Positions 1 through 7,934 of a DNA stretch of 23,499 bases are shown piece by piece. The notes below the pieces were generated by a model. The model was not told the origin of the DNA, made no database searches, and saw nothing but the letters and a program-made list of their open reading frames with translations. The stretch is from Planctomycetaceae bacterium (lineage in GTDB: Bacteria; Planctomycetota; Planctomycetia; Pirellulales; UBA1268). The first letter of the stretch is position 1. Each line of letters opens with the position of its first letter. The position numbers were made by a program, and so were the translations under genes. The stretch covers positions 1 through 23,499 of the forward strand of contig CACORA010000030.1 in NCBI GenBank assembly GCA_902629495.1, read 5' to 3'.

Positions 1-1153
1 TCCGACCCGATACTTCAGCTTCAAGCAGTGGTGATTCTGCACGAAGATCACGTACCGTAATTATCTCATCTTTAATGTTGATATCAAAAGGCACCTTACA
101 ATCCTGGATGGTGAACACTTCTGAAAGCGCCTCCGATTCACAAACCGCTAATTGTTCTCCAAAAAATGATCCTGAAATATTCAGACCGCTGTCTTGAAAT
201 TCAGGGTTTTGCTCTATGTCTGGAAGGGTTATATCCAGGCGGGCATCAGCCAGACCATCAAGAAGATGATCTATGCTAAAACGTGTAGCAGCTACACTCG
301 ACACTCCCAGTGGCAGCTGATGAGTAGCCACGGCAAATGTCTGCGGATGACCGTCATGCGAAGCTGGGGCTGAAATTGACCATCCACCATTACGTGCCAT
401 GACTGCCGTGACACCTGCAGTGATCTTAGTATTATCAATAGACTGCATATTGATCTCATTCGAAAGCGCATCGAGAGTGATAGACGATACGGGTTGGCCA
501 CTATGTATAAGCCGTCCAGCAGCTGTCCACTCATACAGGAGTTGTGATATCGAATCTGCTGGACGAAACGTTAGTGAGGCAATAACTTCCGTAAGTCGCC
601 AGCTGTCATTTCGTGGAATATCCACAAGGTCCACTGACGCATCGATTATTTCAATGCTCAGGTGCACATCTGATATCGACTTGCGTTGTGAGTGATCGTC
701 TTGTGCATTGTTTTTTGTAAAGAGCCACGGATTAAAAATATCTTCGAGATTACTTCCTTTAGGGCGGACCTCTGCAAGTACATCCGCACCAACTATTTTG
801 ATCGTTCCAAGGTCGTATGTCCCTCCCACGAGATAGTTGAACCCAAGGGAAAGGAGCCCTCGACTCATAGAGATCTTCGGGATATGTCCAACAATGCGAT
901 CATCTGCGTCAGTCAGTACGATAGATCGATATTCAATGGGACCTGCCCAGTTCCAAATAGCTCCATGGCTTGTCAGATGTCCATTGATACCCTTGAATGC
1001 CATCGAAAGAGGTATGTCACGAACAGGCGTTTCCACAAGCACGATTGGGACTGCCCAAAGAACTGCTGCAGTCATTGCACAAATCGATAGGCTTCTCAAC
1101 CATCTTCGCCACTGTTTGTGCCTTCGTTTCTTTTGAGAATGTTGCTTCGCCAT
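1..1153 (-). CDS. AsmA-like envelope protein, N-terminal part
   Basis: This reading frame is open from an ATG at 1153 to the left edge (384 codons seen, C-terminus missing). Residues 1-20 are strongly basic and are followed by one hydrophobic segment at about 22-40, giving a single N-terminal membrane anchor with the rest outside the cytoplasm. The body is beta-rich with repeating patterns such as GHLTSHGAIWNW, IVLTDADDRIVGHIP and GSNLEDIF. This resembles the AsmA/TamB-like proteins that sit in the envelope of diderm bacteria and are linked to lipid transport or outer-membrane homeostasis. The assignment rests on this pattern, not on a catalytic motif. The ATG lies 58 bases inside the end of the upstream MobA-like gene, so translation is probably coupled. 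A later ATG (codon 27) would remove the basic tail and is less likely. The exact role is unknown. Confidence 0.6.
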   Translation of the reverse strand, partial: MAKQHSQKKRRHKQWRRWLRSLSICAMTAAVLWAVPIVLVETPVRDIPLSMAFKGINGHLTSHGAIWNWAGPIEYRSIVLTDADDRIVGHIPKISMSRGLLSLGFNYLVGGTYDLGTIKIVGADVLAEVRPKGSNLEDIFNPWLFTKNNAQDDHSQRKSISDVHLSIEIIDASVDLVDIPRNDSWRLTEVIASLTFRPADSISQLLYEWTAAGRLIHSGQPVSSITLDALSNEINMQSIDNTKITAGVTAVMARNGGWSISAPASHDGHPQTFAVATHQLPLGVSSVAATRFSIDHLLDGLADARLDITLPDIEQNPEFQDSGLNISGSFFGEQLAVCESEALSEVFTIQDCKVPFDINIKDEIITVRDLRAESPLLEAEVSGR

Positions 1154-1803
1154 ACACCGGAGTATAGAAGCCTAGAGGTCATTTGCGCAAGATCATTGGG
1201 TGTATCTATATCATTGAATGACATGAGTTGTGGGTCGACGCTGACAAGTTCCGCAGCTTTGACCAGATGAACAGAATGTTTAGATTGCGATGAAGTCGCA
1301 CTTAAATGGTCAATCAAGCCGCGCGGATCATGTCTCCCAGTCGCGAGATACCGCTTGACTTCGTCAAGAATTGTTACACGGAGAGCTGAAGCCAGGACTT
1401 GGGGATGGTCCGACACCCACGGCACCGCCCAGAGTATCTTCGGGTCATTCAGTTTGTTCAAAAGAAGGTGAATAATGTCCGTCTTTAGGAACGGTACATC
1501 ACACGATGAGACAAAACATGTTTTCATATCCTTGCCGGTTATCTGCAAAGCATCTGCAATCGCAGACAATGGACCAGCATGCGGAGTGGTATCGTGAACA
1601 ATCTCATCAATGCCACTTATTTCAGGAGATGGATGTTCTGGCGACACAACAACGACAAGACGATCTACTGCCGGTCGGATTGCCTGAACAACATGATGGA
1701 TAAGTGAATAACCGGCGATGGGTACTGATGCCTTGTTGACTCCAGCAGGTAGCTTCATCCGACGAGACGTACCACCGGCAAGGATGATGCCAAGAGTACA
1801 CAT
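1096..1803 (-). CDS. MobA-like nucleotidyltransferase (molybdenum cofactor guanylyltransferase family)
   Basis: A 235-residue cytoplasmic protein of the NTP_transf_3 fold. MobA enzymes use GTP to attach GMP to molybdopterin. The nucleotide-binding signature LAGGTSRRM is at residues 8-16, followed by K24, GPLSAI at 77-82, the metal-binding aspartate in CDVPF at 101-105, and NDIDTPNDL near 197-205. The signature is altered: MobA normally has about three residues between RM and the lysine, while here seven (KLPAGVN) intervene, so a different NTP or product is possible. The last roughly 22 residues go beyond the usual family end and overlap the next gene by 58 bases. The aminotransferase stop lies 19 bases upstream of the start, so the two are probably cotranscribed. 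No molybdopterin gene is visible nearby, so the cofactor role is not confirmed by context. Confidence 0.8.
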   Translation of the reverse strand: MCTLGIILAGGTSRRMKLPAGVNKASVPIAGYSLIHHVVQAIRPAVDRLVVVVSPEHPSPEISGIDEIVHDTTPHAGPLSAIADALQITGKDMKTCFVSSCDVPFLKTDIIHLLLNKLNDPKILWAVPWVSDHPQVLASALRVTILDEVKRYLATGRHDPRGLIDHLSATSSQSKHSVHLVKAAELVSVDPQLMSFNDIDTPNDLAQMTSRLLYSGVWRSNILKRNEGTNSGEDG

Positions 1804-1822
1804 GTTTTCTTAAAGTTTCTTG

Positions 1823-3022
1823 TTATCCTGTCAGAAAGTTTTCTATGCGACTGAGACCTTCATTGAGTTGCTCTTCAGATGCAGCAAACGACATTCTCAC
1901 ATTGCCTTCTGCCCCAAAGGCACTGCCTGCTACAAGTGCAACATGCTTTTCTTCGAGTACAGCTTCACACCACTGAAGGGAGTTTTCTATTCCTCTCCTG
2001 CCAGATGCCAGATGCTCTGAAATGTCAAAAAATGCATAGAAGGCCCCGCCAATATCCGGTAATTTTACCCCTGTCATCGCTTTGAGGCGCTCTGTTACAA
2101 GGTCTCGACGTTTCTGGAATTCGCATTGCATGTCAGCCACACACTGCTGAGGACCTGTTATCGCTGCTATTGCCGCATGTTGGCTCACGCTACATGGGTT
2201 ACTCGTTTCCTGGCTCTGTAAACTTCCAATTGACTTTGCAAGAGGTTCAGGTGAAATCGTCCAACCGATTCGCCAACCGGTCATTGAATAGGTTTTACTG
2301 ACACCAGCAACTACCACTGTTCGGTCTGATAATCCTGGTCGGACAGTGGGAAATGATACAGTTGGGCGATTATCAAAAATCAGTTGATCATAGATTTCAT
2401 CTGAAATCACTGCGAGATTGGCATCAATGGCTATGTCAGCCAATGCACCAAGCTCCTCTGGGGTATACACAACACCTGTTGGATTACTTGGTGAACAGAG
2501 AAGGAGCATTCTGGTTTTTGGTGTAATCGCCTCTCGAAAAGCATTGGGTTGAAGTTTGAAGTTCTCCTCAATGTGAGTTGGTACAAGTACTGGCTTTGCC
2601 CCCGTAATTTTTACGAGTTCTGCATAGCTCACCCAGTAGGGTGTTGGCACAATGACTTCATCACCTTCATTGAGTGTTGCTGTAAAGACATTATGAAGGG
2701 CATGCTTCGCACCGTTTGAGACCACAATGTGCTTCGGAGATACTTCAATACCTGTCCGCTGAGTCCAATCGTCTGCAATGGCCTTTCGAAGCTCTGGAAT
2801 CCCAGCCGCGGGAGTATATTTTGTTTTTCCGGCCCGAATCGCCTTCTCAGCTGCCTCACAAATATGCTGAGGCGTTGGGAAGTCAGGTTCGCCAACCGAA
2901 AGGTCAATGACATCCAATCCAGACGCTTTCATCGCAGATGCCCGAGCCGCCATCGCGAGTGTGGCAGATGGCTCTAGAGAGGCCATTCTATTCGCTAAAT
3001 ATAGGCTATTCTTCAATTTCAT
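1823..3022 (-). CDS. aspC: Aspartate aminotransferase (class I/II, PLP-dependent)
   Basis: A protein of about 399 residues of aminotransferase fold type I, most like the Ib aspartate aminotransferases that interconvert aspartate/2-oxoglutarate and oxaloacetate/glutamate in the cytosol. Family marks, numbered from the chosen start: VGEPDFPTP near 43-51, SNPTG around 179-183, DEIYDQL around 208-214, the PLP-binding lysine in SKTYSMTGWRIGW (K243), and the substrate-binding arginine in VRMSF (R376). The start is placed at the ATG at 3022 because SLYLANRMASLEPS aligns with the normal family N-terminus. The frame remains open to a TTG at 3118, but those 32 extra residues look unlike the family. A weak GGAG lies 13 bases upstream. 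It heads a minus-strand run with the MobA-like and AsmA-like genes. Close relatives (prephenate or tyrosine aminotransferases) cannot be excluded. Confidence 0.93.
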   Translation of the reverse strand: MKLKNSLYLANRMASLEPSATLAMAARASAMKASGLDVIDLSVGEPDFPTPQHICEAAEKAIRAGKTKYTPAAGIPELRKAIADDWTQRTGIEVSPKHIVVSNGAKHALHNVFTATLNEGDEVIVPTPYWVSYAELVKITGAKPVLVPTHIEENFKLQPNAFREAITPKTRMLLLCSPSNPTGVVYTPEELGALADIAIDANLAVISDEIYDQLIFDNRPTVSFPTVRPGLSDRTVVVAGVSKTYSMTGWRIGWTISPEPLAKSIGSLQSQETSNPCSVSQHAAIAAITGPQQCVADMQCEFQKRRDLVTERLKAMTGVKLPDIGGAFYAFFDISEHLASGRRGIENSLQWCEAVLEEKHVALVAGSAFGAEGNVRMSFAASEEQLNEGLSRIENFLTG

Positions 3023-3294
3023 GTGTGTGTACACGCTCCGTTTAGGTGATGTAAAAACAGTGCCATCAATAAGATATCGAAACCTCTCTTCGATCATACC
3101 ACTGTAAGTTTCACTCAAAAGAGGTGACGCTTCTGGACAGAATTCTGAACATTCTTAGGAAATTTATTAAAAAAATTGGTGAAACACTATTGACAGTTTT
3201 TATGGTTATCGCCCAAAACACACACTTCACATTACATTTGTGTATCCCACTTATGGATTGTGAAACGTTTTGAAACGTCGCCCGACCCCGCCGA

Positions 3295-3335
3295 GAGCAC
3301 CCTAGGGGTACGGTCGTGATGGTTTCCGGGTGCTC
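3295..3335 (+). promoter_or_regulatory. Inverted repeat in the leader of the lysine-rich small gene
   Basis: GAGCACCC at 3295-3302 pairs perfectly with GGGTGCTC at 3328-3335, giving an 8-bp, mostly G/C stem with a 25-base loop. The stem closes five bases before the AAGGAG ribosome binding site, so it could affect ribosome access or serve as a protein or RNA binding site. A little upstream the sequence TGAAACGTTTTGAAACGT contains a tandem GAAACGT motif. The pairing is visible; any regulatory role is inference. Confidence 0.4.
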
Positions 3336-3340
3336 ATGGC

Positions 3341-3346
3341 AAGGAG
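3341..3346 (+). promoter_or_regulatory. Strong ribosome binding site of the KKKA protein
   Basis: AAGGAG sits eight bases before the ATG at 3355, the best Shine-Dalgarno match in the window. It decides the start: an in-frame GTG-ATG pair at 3316/3319 has no such site, and starting there would place the AAGGAG inside the coding sequence. Confidence 0.75.
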
Positions 3347-3354
3347 CCATTTTC

Positions 3355-3438
3355 ATGGCAAAAAAGAAGAAGAAGGCCGCTAAGAAGAAGGCTAAGAAGA
3401 AGGCCAAAAAGAAGGCCAAGAAGAAGGCCCACGGCTAG
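3355..3438 (+). CDS. 27-residue lysine/alanine-repeat protein
   Basis: The protein has 17 lysines and 7 alanines among 27 residues. It opens with MAKKKKKAA, continues with four KKKA units and ends in HG. The DNA is a matching 12-base repeat, but AAG/AAA and GCC/GCT mixing shows it is not a perfectly copied tract. A strong ribosome binding site precedes it and a strong intrinsic terminator follows about 105 bases after the stop, so it appears to be a monocistronic, well-translated gene. Composition resembles the lysine/alanine tails of bacterial histone H1-like proteins, so nucleic-acid binding or charge neutralisation is a reasonable guess. There is no folded domain, signal peptide or membrane segment, and function is unknown. 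The opposite strand also has a long open frame here, but it is only the poly-Phe/Leu shadow of this repeat. Confidence 0.7.
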   Translation: MAKKKKKAAKKKAKKKAKKKAKKKAHG

Positions 3439-3543
3439 TTCTTCTTCCGATGATGTGATTCTTCGGACTCACAATTAGTCATCGGGTATGTTGAGAATAA
3501 TTCAATTGGATTTTTTCTCTTCATGTTTACGTTCAGACGAGAA

Positions 3544-3586
3544 AGGCCGGCCCGGGCCCTTGGGCGCCCGGGCCGGCCTAATTTTT
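3544..3586 (+). terminator. Very strong intrinsic terminator
   Basis: A perfect 14-bp stem, AGGCCGGCCCGGGC (3544-3557) with its complement at 3566-3579, has an 8-base loop and is followed by AA and five T residues at 3582-3586. The near-total G/C stem stands out from the moderate-GC surroundings. It ends the transcript of the 27-residue protein and insulates the methyltransferase gene that starts at 3653. Confidence 0.88.
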
Positions 3587-3652
3587 ATCACTCTTCTTCT
3601 ATGAGGAGTTTGATATCACCCCAAGCCCATACCATTCTTCTAAGATTGTGCG

Positions 3653-4675
3653 ATGTCCCATGCCCCGACAAAAAGAAGTGACTTTCTCCTTCTATCCTGT
3701 AAAGCGGGAGCGGAAGAAGCACTTTGTCAGCAACAGAAAAAACTACTACCTCATCTGACAAAAGCAGCATGGAGGAGCGGTGTTGTTACCTTTCGTTTGG
3801 GAGACTTCGATCCACCTGATGACTTTTTTCCTGACCTGATTTTCAACACGACCTGTGTCCGCTCATGTGGGCAGGTCAAAGGTAAAAGTATTTTAGAACG
3901 AGCCGAAGCCGTATTATCACTTCTTGACCACTCCACATGGGATGTCATTCATGTTTGGTCTCGTGATCAGTCCCATCAGGAACTTGATGACATACGTGAT
4001 GTTCTTTCCAGTATGTACACAACAAACCGTTCAAACCAAACGGCTATTGCTCAACCAGGTGATCTTGTCATGGATTGCTGTGTTGATTCACCAGATCGCT
4101 GGTGGATGGGATGGCACCGTGCAGCCAAGCCACCAAGTTGCTGGCCAGGGGGACTTTACCCATTTTCACTGCCTCAAGAAAAAGTCTCACGAGCATGGCT
4201 CAAGCTTGATGAAGTAATGACCACGTTCGATATCCCAATGAGAGCTGGTCAACACGTTATTGAGTTAGGTGCTGCTCCAGGGGGTGCCTGCCAACGTCTT
4301 CTCGAGTCAGGTCTTCATGTTGTTGGTGTTGATCCTGCCCTTGTTGATAAGTGTGTCAGCACCCATCAAAATTTTGAACAATGGCGAATGCGAGCTCGTG
4401 ATATCAAATTAAGATCTCTTCGTAGATTTCATTGGGTTGCCGCAGATATGAATATCGATCCTCTAAGCACGCTAGAAGCCATTGAACGTGTTGTCAAAGC
4501 GAAAGGCAATCGTGTCCAAGGAGTCATTGCAACCCTCAAATTACCAAGCTGGAACCAAGCATCTGAATTATCTGGTTGGATCAAACAATTTCATACGTGG
4601 GGTTTCTCACCCTATGCACGACAACTTTCAACAGGAGGACAAGAAGTCTGTGTCTACGCCAAAAAAGTTCATTAG
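3653..4675 (+). CDS. rlmM: RlmM-like 23S rRNA 2'-O-ribose methyltransferase
   Basis: A 340-residue FtsJ/RrmJ-fold SAM methyltransferase. RlmM enzymes methylate the 2'-OH of C2498 in 23S rRNA. The first 180 residues correspond to the RNA-binding (THUMP-like) part and include WMGWHRAAKPPSCWPGG. The catalytic domain follows: SAM-binding ELGAAPGGACQRLLESG at 204-220 and GVDPAL at 225-230. The K-D-K-E tetrad of 2'-O-methyltransferases can be seen as K184 (AWLK), D265 (AADM), K296 (TLKLP) and E331 (GGQEVCV). The ATG at 3653 is the first usable start because an in-frame TAA lies 12 bases upstream; there is no clear Shine-Dalgarno site. Its TAG stop overlaps the TAA stop of the convergent biotin ligase gene. 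The exact target nucleotide in this organism is inferred from the family. Confidence 0.85.
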   Translation: MSHAPTKRSDFLLLSCKAGAEEALCQQQKKLLPHLTKAAWRSGVVTFRLGDFDPPDDFFPDLIFNTTCVRSCGQVKGKSILERAEAVLSLLDHSTWDVIHVWSRDQSHQELDDIRDVLSSMYTTNRSNQTAIAQPGDLVMDCCVDSPDRWWMGWHRAAKPPSCWPGGLYPFSLPQEKVSRAWLKLDEVMTTFDIPMRAGQHVIELGAAPGGACQRLLESGLHVVGVDPALVDKCVSTHQNFEQWRMRARDIKLRSLRRFHWVAADMNIDPLSTLEAIERVVKAKGNRVQGVIATLKLPSWNQASELSGWIKQFHTWGFSPYARQLSTGGQEVCVYAKKVH

Positions 4676-5454
4676 TCTTTTTCATCCGGGGGCCTGAGAC
4701 TCCCAGACAAAATCTGCTGTCTCCCACGCACCGTATCAACTATCAAACTACCATCTCGAGCAATACCGGCACAAAAACCCTCTATAACGTCGTCCTTTTT
4801 ATACACTTTTACAGTTCGACCAACCTGTCCACAGCGCAACTGATACTGATGAACAAACTGTGCTGGATTTGTTTGCACCATACGTGCGAAATCAAGAAAG
4901 CAAGACATAAACTTTTCAAGTAGCTTTGTTCGTGACATTCTACGACCCGTCAGATCAGGAAGTGTCATGATCCGATGACAGAGAGAGGAAGGTGCACGTG
5001 TCCTACTACCATTTGTATTCACACCAATCCCAAGAATAGCTCGATCAAAGGCTACTATTTCGAGTAACAGACCAGCAATTTTTGCACCGTCAACTTCAAT
5101 GTCATTGGGCCATTTCACATGCGTAGTGATACTCGGCTCAAGTGCCCCCAGTGCATCAGCCAAAGCAAGACCACAAATCAGTGACCACATCGGCTGCACG
5201 TCGAGCCCAACATACTTCTTATCGAGCACGATACTTACGGCAAGGCTACCTCTCTCTTGCCACCACCCGCTTCCACGGCGGCCAAAACCACCCGTCTGAT
5301 AATCAGTAAGAATGAGCGCTGGGAGTTCTATCTCCTCAATAGCTGCTAATACTCGAGCTCGCTCCATGGTTGAGCCAAGTTGGTCATGCAATTCGATTGT
5401 TGCAAAACCAACCTGCTCACCAAGAATCGTGGTATCTACATCTTCAAGCGACAT
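4672..5454 (-). CDS. birA: Biotin--[acetyl-CoA carboxylase] ligase, monofunctional
   Basis: Biotin protein ligase activates biotin with ATP and attaches it to the carrier lysine of acetyl-CoA carboxylase. The 260-residue form has the catalytic domain without the N-terminal DNA-binding domain of E. coli BirA, so it is probably not a repressor. Visible motifs are GSTMERAR at 27-34, the biotinyl-AMP loop QTGGFGRRGSGWW at 53-65, KWPNDI at 114-119, AKIAGLLLE at 124-132 and GIGVNTN at 142-148. A small C-terminal beta domain covers about 210-255. The loop reads GGFGRRG where GRGRRG is usual. The ATG at 5454 is chosen because LGEQVGFATIELHDQLGST matches the family's beginning. The frame remains open to a GTG at 5586, adding 44 residues with no family match. 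The gene is convergent with the rRNA methyltransferase gene and divergent from the beta-barrel genes. Confidence 0.9.
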   Translation of the reverse strand: MSLEDVDTTILGEQVGFATIELHDQLGSTMERARVLAAIEEIELPALILTDYQTGGFGRRGSGWWQERGSLAVSIVLDKKYVGLDVQPMWSLICGLALADALGALEPSITTHVKWPNDIEVDGAKIAGLLLEIVAFDRAILGIGVNTNGSRTRAPSSLCHRIMTLPDLTGRRMSRTKLLEKFMSCFLDFARMVQTNPAQFVHQYQLRCGQVGRTVKVYKKDDVIEGFCAGIARDGSLIVDTVRGRQQILSGSLRPPDEKD

Positions 5455-5611
5455 TACAAATACACAGTCTAAGGAGTGTCCACAGTCCAGTACCTGCCCT
5501 AAATTACCTAGTCTATGTGTTTCTTCATGTGGGGTTAATTCAGATCGCCACGATCTTGCCTCAGGGTCGGTTCGCTTGGTACTCACTCTGATTCCAAATC
5601 TGTATTAAAGC

Positions 5612-5615
5612 AGGA
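5612..5615 (+). promoter_or_regulatory. Ribosome binding site of the first beta-barrel gene
   Basis: AGGA lies five bases before the ATG at 5621 and supports that start. The stretch between the biotin ligase start and this gene (5455-5620) must carry both divergent promoters, but no convincing -35/-10 pair was seen. Confidence 0.45.
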
Positions 5616-5620
5616 TATTA

Positions 5621-6844
5621 ATGCGTTCTTTCTGCTTGGTGATTGTGATCTTTTCCACCATTCAATCCGGTGTTCCGTTCGCCGCTGCGCAAACAGCATC
5701 GTTACCCAGCACTCCCACGCCTATTTTTGATACTGTCATACCTGTTCAGTATTCAGTCCCTGTCCAAGCTCCAGTGCAATCCGGCGCACCAATCTCACCA
5801 CCCCCACCAACATGGAATCCATATGGTCCACAGTCTGGACAAGTTTTCACACCTTCTGCCGCAAATCCTAATCCAACATGGGCCACCTCTGCCGTCGGTG
5901 GCCAGCCTGGCTATCCAGGCTACGCAACGACAACGACAACACCCATTCCACAAATTGCTCCTGACATGGGGACAGCCGGGAATTCCCTGACAGAAAACCC
6001 TACGTTCCAGCAAACAATGCGGCTGTATCAGGGTGTACGGGGTAGTTGGGCATTCATATTCGGTAACAACTCGGGACGCCAACTTGGTGTCAACGAATTA
6101 GATACCTCAGCAACATTCGCATTACCTTTTTTCTTCAATTCGCAAGCGAATCTCAATCGGGCTCCGTTACTCCTCACACCAGGTTTTGGACTTCAACTTT
6201 GGAATGGTCCGGATACCACAGCCAACAATGAATTTATTGAGTTACCTCCTAACACCTATGACACATTTCTGGACACCGCTTGGAACCCTCAATTTACGCC
6301 TTTGTTTGGTGCTGAATTGGGTGTTCGCGTCGGTATTTTTACCAACTGGGATGAATTGACCCTGGATAGTTGGAGAGTCATGGGTCGGGCCATTGGAACG
6401 CTGAATCTCACACCGCAATGGCAGGCTAAAGTTGGGGTGATTTATCTCGATCGTAATCAAGTCAAACTGCTCCCAGCAGTCGGGGCAACATGGGTGCCAA
6501 ATCCTAATGCACGATACGATATTTTCTTCCCTGCACCGAAAGCCGCCTGGCGATTCTCACAATGGAGAAACCGATCTGTATGGGGATTTGTAGCTGGTGA
6601 ATATGGTGGAGGAGCGTGGACATTTCGCCAGTCGGGAAATGCGGGAAACATTGGCGTCACTCGATTTGACTATAACGACATTCGAATATCACTTGGTACT
6701 GAACTTGTTCCAATCACCCCACAAGGCTTGGCAGGAAGCTTTGAAGTTGGCTACGTCTTTGCCAGAAATATCTATATTGTGGATCAAGCACGCAATCTTC
6801 CTTTGAATGATTCACTCATGCTACGTCTTGGGCTTGCCTACTAA
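5621..6844 (+). CDS. Exported proline-rich protein with C-terminal beta-barrel-like domain
   Basis: A 407-residue protein with a Sec signal peptide (about 1-23, cleavage after AAA before QT). It has a Pro/Gln/Thr-rich linker at about 25-125 and then a region of alternating polar/aromatic strands to the end. The final tyrosine (LGLAY) fits the C-terminal aromatic signal of outer-membrane barrels. The barrel region shares TPGFG (186-190), GVIYLDR (272-278), an LPA..G..W.P segment and FP.P..AW with the next gene, so the two are paralogs. This points to an outer-membrane or surface protein of unknown role. No enzyme motif was seen. The linker may cross the periplasm or bind the wall. The TAA stop is followed 52 bases later by the start of its paralog, so they are probably cotranscribed. 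Confidence 0.75.
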   Translation: MRSFCLVIVIFSTIQSGVPFAAAQTASLPSTPTPIFDTVIPVQYSVPVQAPVQSGAPISPPPPTWNPYGPQSGQVFTPSAANPNPTWATSAVGGQPGYPGYATTTTTPIPQIAPDMGTAGNSLTENPTFQQTMRLYQGVRGSWAFIFGNNSGRQLGVNELDTSATFALPFFFNSQANLNRAPLLLTPGFGLQLWNGPDTTANNEFIELPPNTYDTFLDTAWNPQFTPLFGAELGVRVGIFTNWDELTLDSWRVMGRAIGTLNLTPQWQAKVGVIYLDRNQVKLLPAVGATWVPNPNARYDIFFPAPKAAWRFSQWRNRSVWGFVAGEYGGGAWTFRQSGNAGNIGVTRFDYNDIRISLGTELVPITPQGLAGSFEVGYVFARNIYIVDQARNLPLNDSLMLRLGLAY

Positions 6845-6895
6845 AGATGATGTTGCCGTGTAATGTACCGACCGTACAAATCAATCACCTATCGT

Positions 6896-7927
6896 ATGAG
6901 AAAGCTGCTTTTTCTTACAGTTAGTCTCCTGTGTGGAATAACCTCGACAACGCATGCCGAGGAACTACCGATTCCTTTGCCACAAATCGATTCATCGTTC
7001 TTTAGCCGAATTCGAATGGCGGCACTTGGTGACCCTCAGGACCTAACAGAGCCGCTCCTTCCCGATGATGTTGCCCCGCCCGGGCAACCCTCTCAAGAAT
7101 TTGAGCCACCCGCTGGAAGAAAACTTCCACCCGGAGCCAAGCCAGGCCCACTTCAACAAGCCATTTTCACAATCACGGACTTGCCACGACTCGGATCAAA
7201 TGGACTTGGACTACTCACACTTGATACCAGCCTGACGATTGGGCTTCCTGCTCCGACGATCAATTCACCACTGCTTGTGACGCCTGGCTTCGGTTCTACA
7301 TTTGTTGATGAAATAAATGGTCCCTCAGACCCTGGTTTACCATCACAACTTTACGAAAACTGGATTCAAGCCCGCTGGCTGACAAAACTAGGAAAACGAT
7401 TTGGCGTTGATCTGGCAGTAGCACCAGGGTGGTACAGCGACTTTGTAAATGACTCATCAAAGGCATTTCGTATAACGGGACATGGGTTTGGTGCATGGGA
7501 GACGAATGAAGATTTAAGAATTGTTGCCGGTGTTATTTATCTCGACCGGCACGATGTCAACATGTTGCCCGCAGGTGGATTACTCTGGACACCGGATGAT
7601 AAAAGACGCTTTGAATTAGTATTTCCTAGACCTCGAATGGCTTGGAAAATATCTGAGGATCATCGATCTGCTCATTGGCTTTATCTTGCTGGGGAGTTTG
7701 GAGGTAATCAGTGGGCCGTGCGACGTGACAGTGGAGCAAATGATGTCGTTGTCTATCACGACTACCGACTCCTCTTTGGTTGGGAAAGGAGACCCGCTGA
7801 TCTTGGTATCAACTGGCGATTAGAGACCGGATGGGTCACCGGACGACTTGTTGAGTATTACATCACTGACACTGCCGATTATCATCCCAACGACACATTT
7901 CTTGTTCGGTGTGGGATCTGGTACTAA
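6896..7927 (+). CDS. Exported beta-barrel-like protein, paralog of the preceding gene
   Basis: This 343-residue protein has a textbook signal peptide (MRKLLFLTVSLLCG..., cleavage near THA before EE at about residue 21), a shorter Pro-rich linker (about 55-85) and the same barrel-like domain as its neighbour. Shared motifs are TPGFG at 129-133 and GVIYLDR at 212-218, followed by matching LPA, FP.P and AEFGG/AGEYGG-type segments. The C-terminus is aromatic (GIWY). It is probably an outer-membrane protein with no recognised activity. The ATG at 6896 gives the best signal peptide; an in-frame ATG at 6863 would add 11 residues, and neither has a Shine-Dalgarno site. It lies immediately downstream of its paralog, as expected of a tandem duplication with later divergence, mostly in the linker. 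Confidence 0.75.
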   Translation: MRKLLFLTVSLLCGITSTTHAEELPIPLPQIDSSFFSRIRMAALGDPQDLTEPLLPDDVAPPGQPSQEFEPPAGRKLPPGAKPGPLQQAIFTITDLPRLGSNGLGLLTLDTSLTIGLPAPTINSPLLVTPGFGSTFVDEINGPSDPGLPSQLYENWIQARWLTKLGKRFGVDLAVAPGWYSDFVNDSSKAFRITGHGFGAWETNEDLRIVAGVIYLDRHDVNMLPAGGLLWTPDDKRRFELVFPRPRMAWKISEDHRSAHWLYLAGEFGGNQWAVRRDSGANDVVVYHDYRLLFGWERRPADLGINWRLETGWVTGRLVEYYITDTADYHPNDTFLVRCGIWY

Positions 7928-7934
7928 CAATAGC

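Noticed and set aside
399..1136. Several plus-strand frames of 98-132 codons
   Set aside because: They lie opposite the continuous AsmA-like frame and have shadow-like composition (many Arg, Ser, Cys and Ile).
3023..3118. Longer aminotransferase starting at the TTG at 3118
   Set aside because: The extra 32 residues precede the normal family N-terminus and do not resemble it.
3190..3195. TTGACA as the -35 of a promoter for the KKKA gene
   Set aside because: No acceptable -10 lies 16-18 bases downstream, so no promoter was called.
3111..3419. Minus-strand open frame rich in Phe, Leu and Ala
   Set aside because: It is the complement of the KKKA repeat. The plus strand has the ribosome binding site, start and terminator.
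3355..3438. KKKA repeat as a non-coding microsatellite
   Set aside because: Codon variation within the repeat, an AAGGAG at the right distance and a clean stop followed by a terminator favour a gene.
5455..5586. Longer biotin ligase starting at the GTG at 5586, possibly with a DNA-binding domain
   Set aside because: The 44 extra residues are too short and show no helix-turn-helix pattern; the family begins at 5454.
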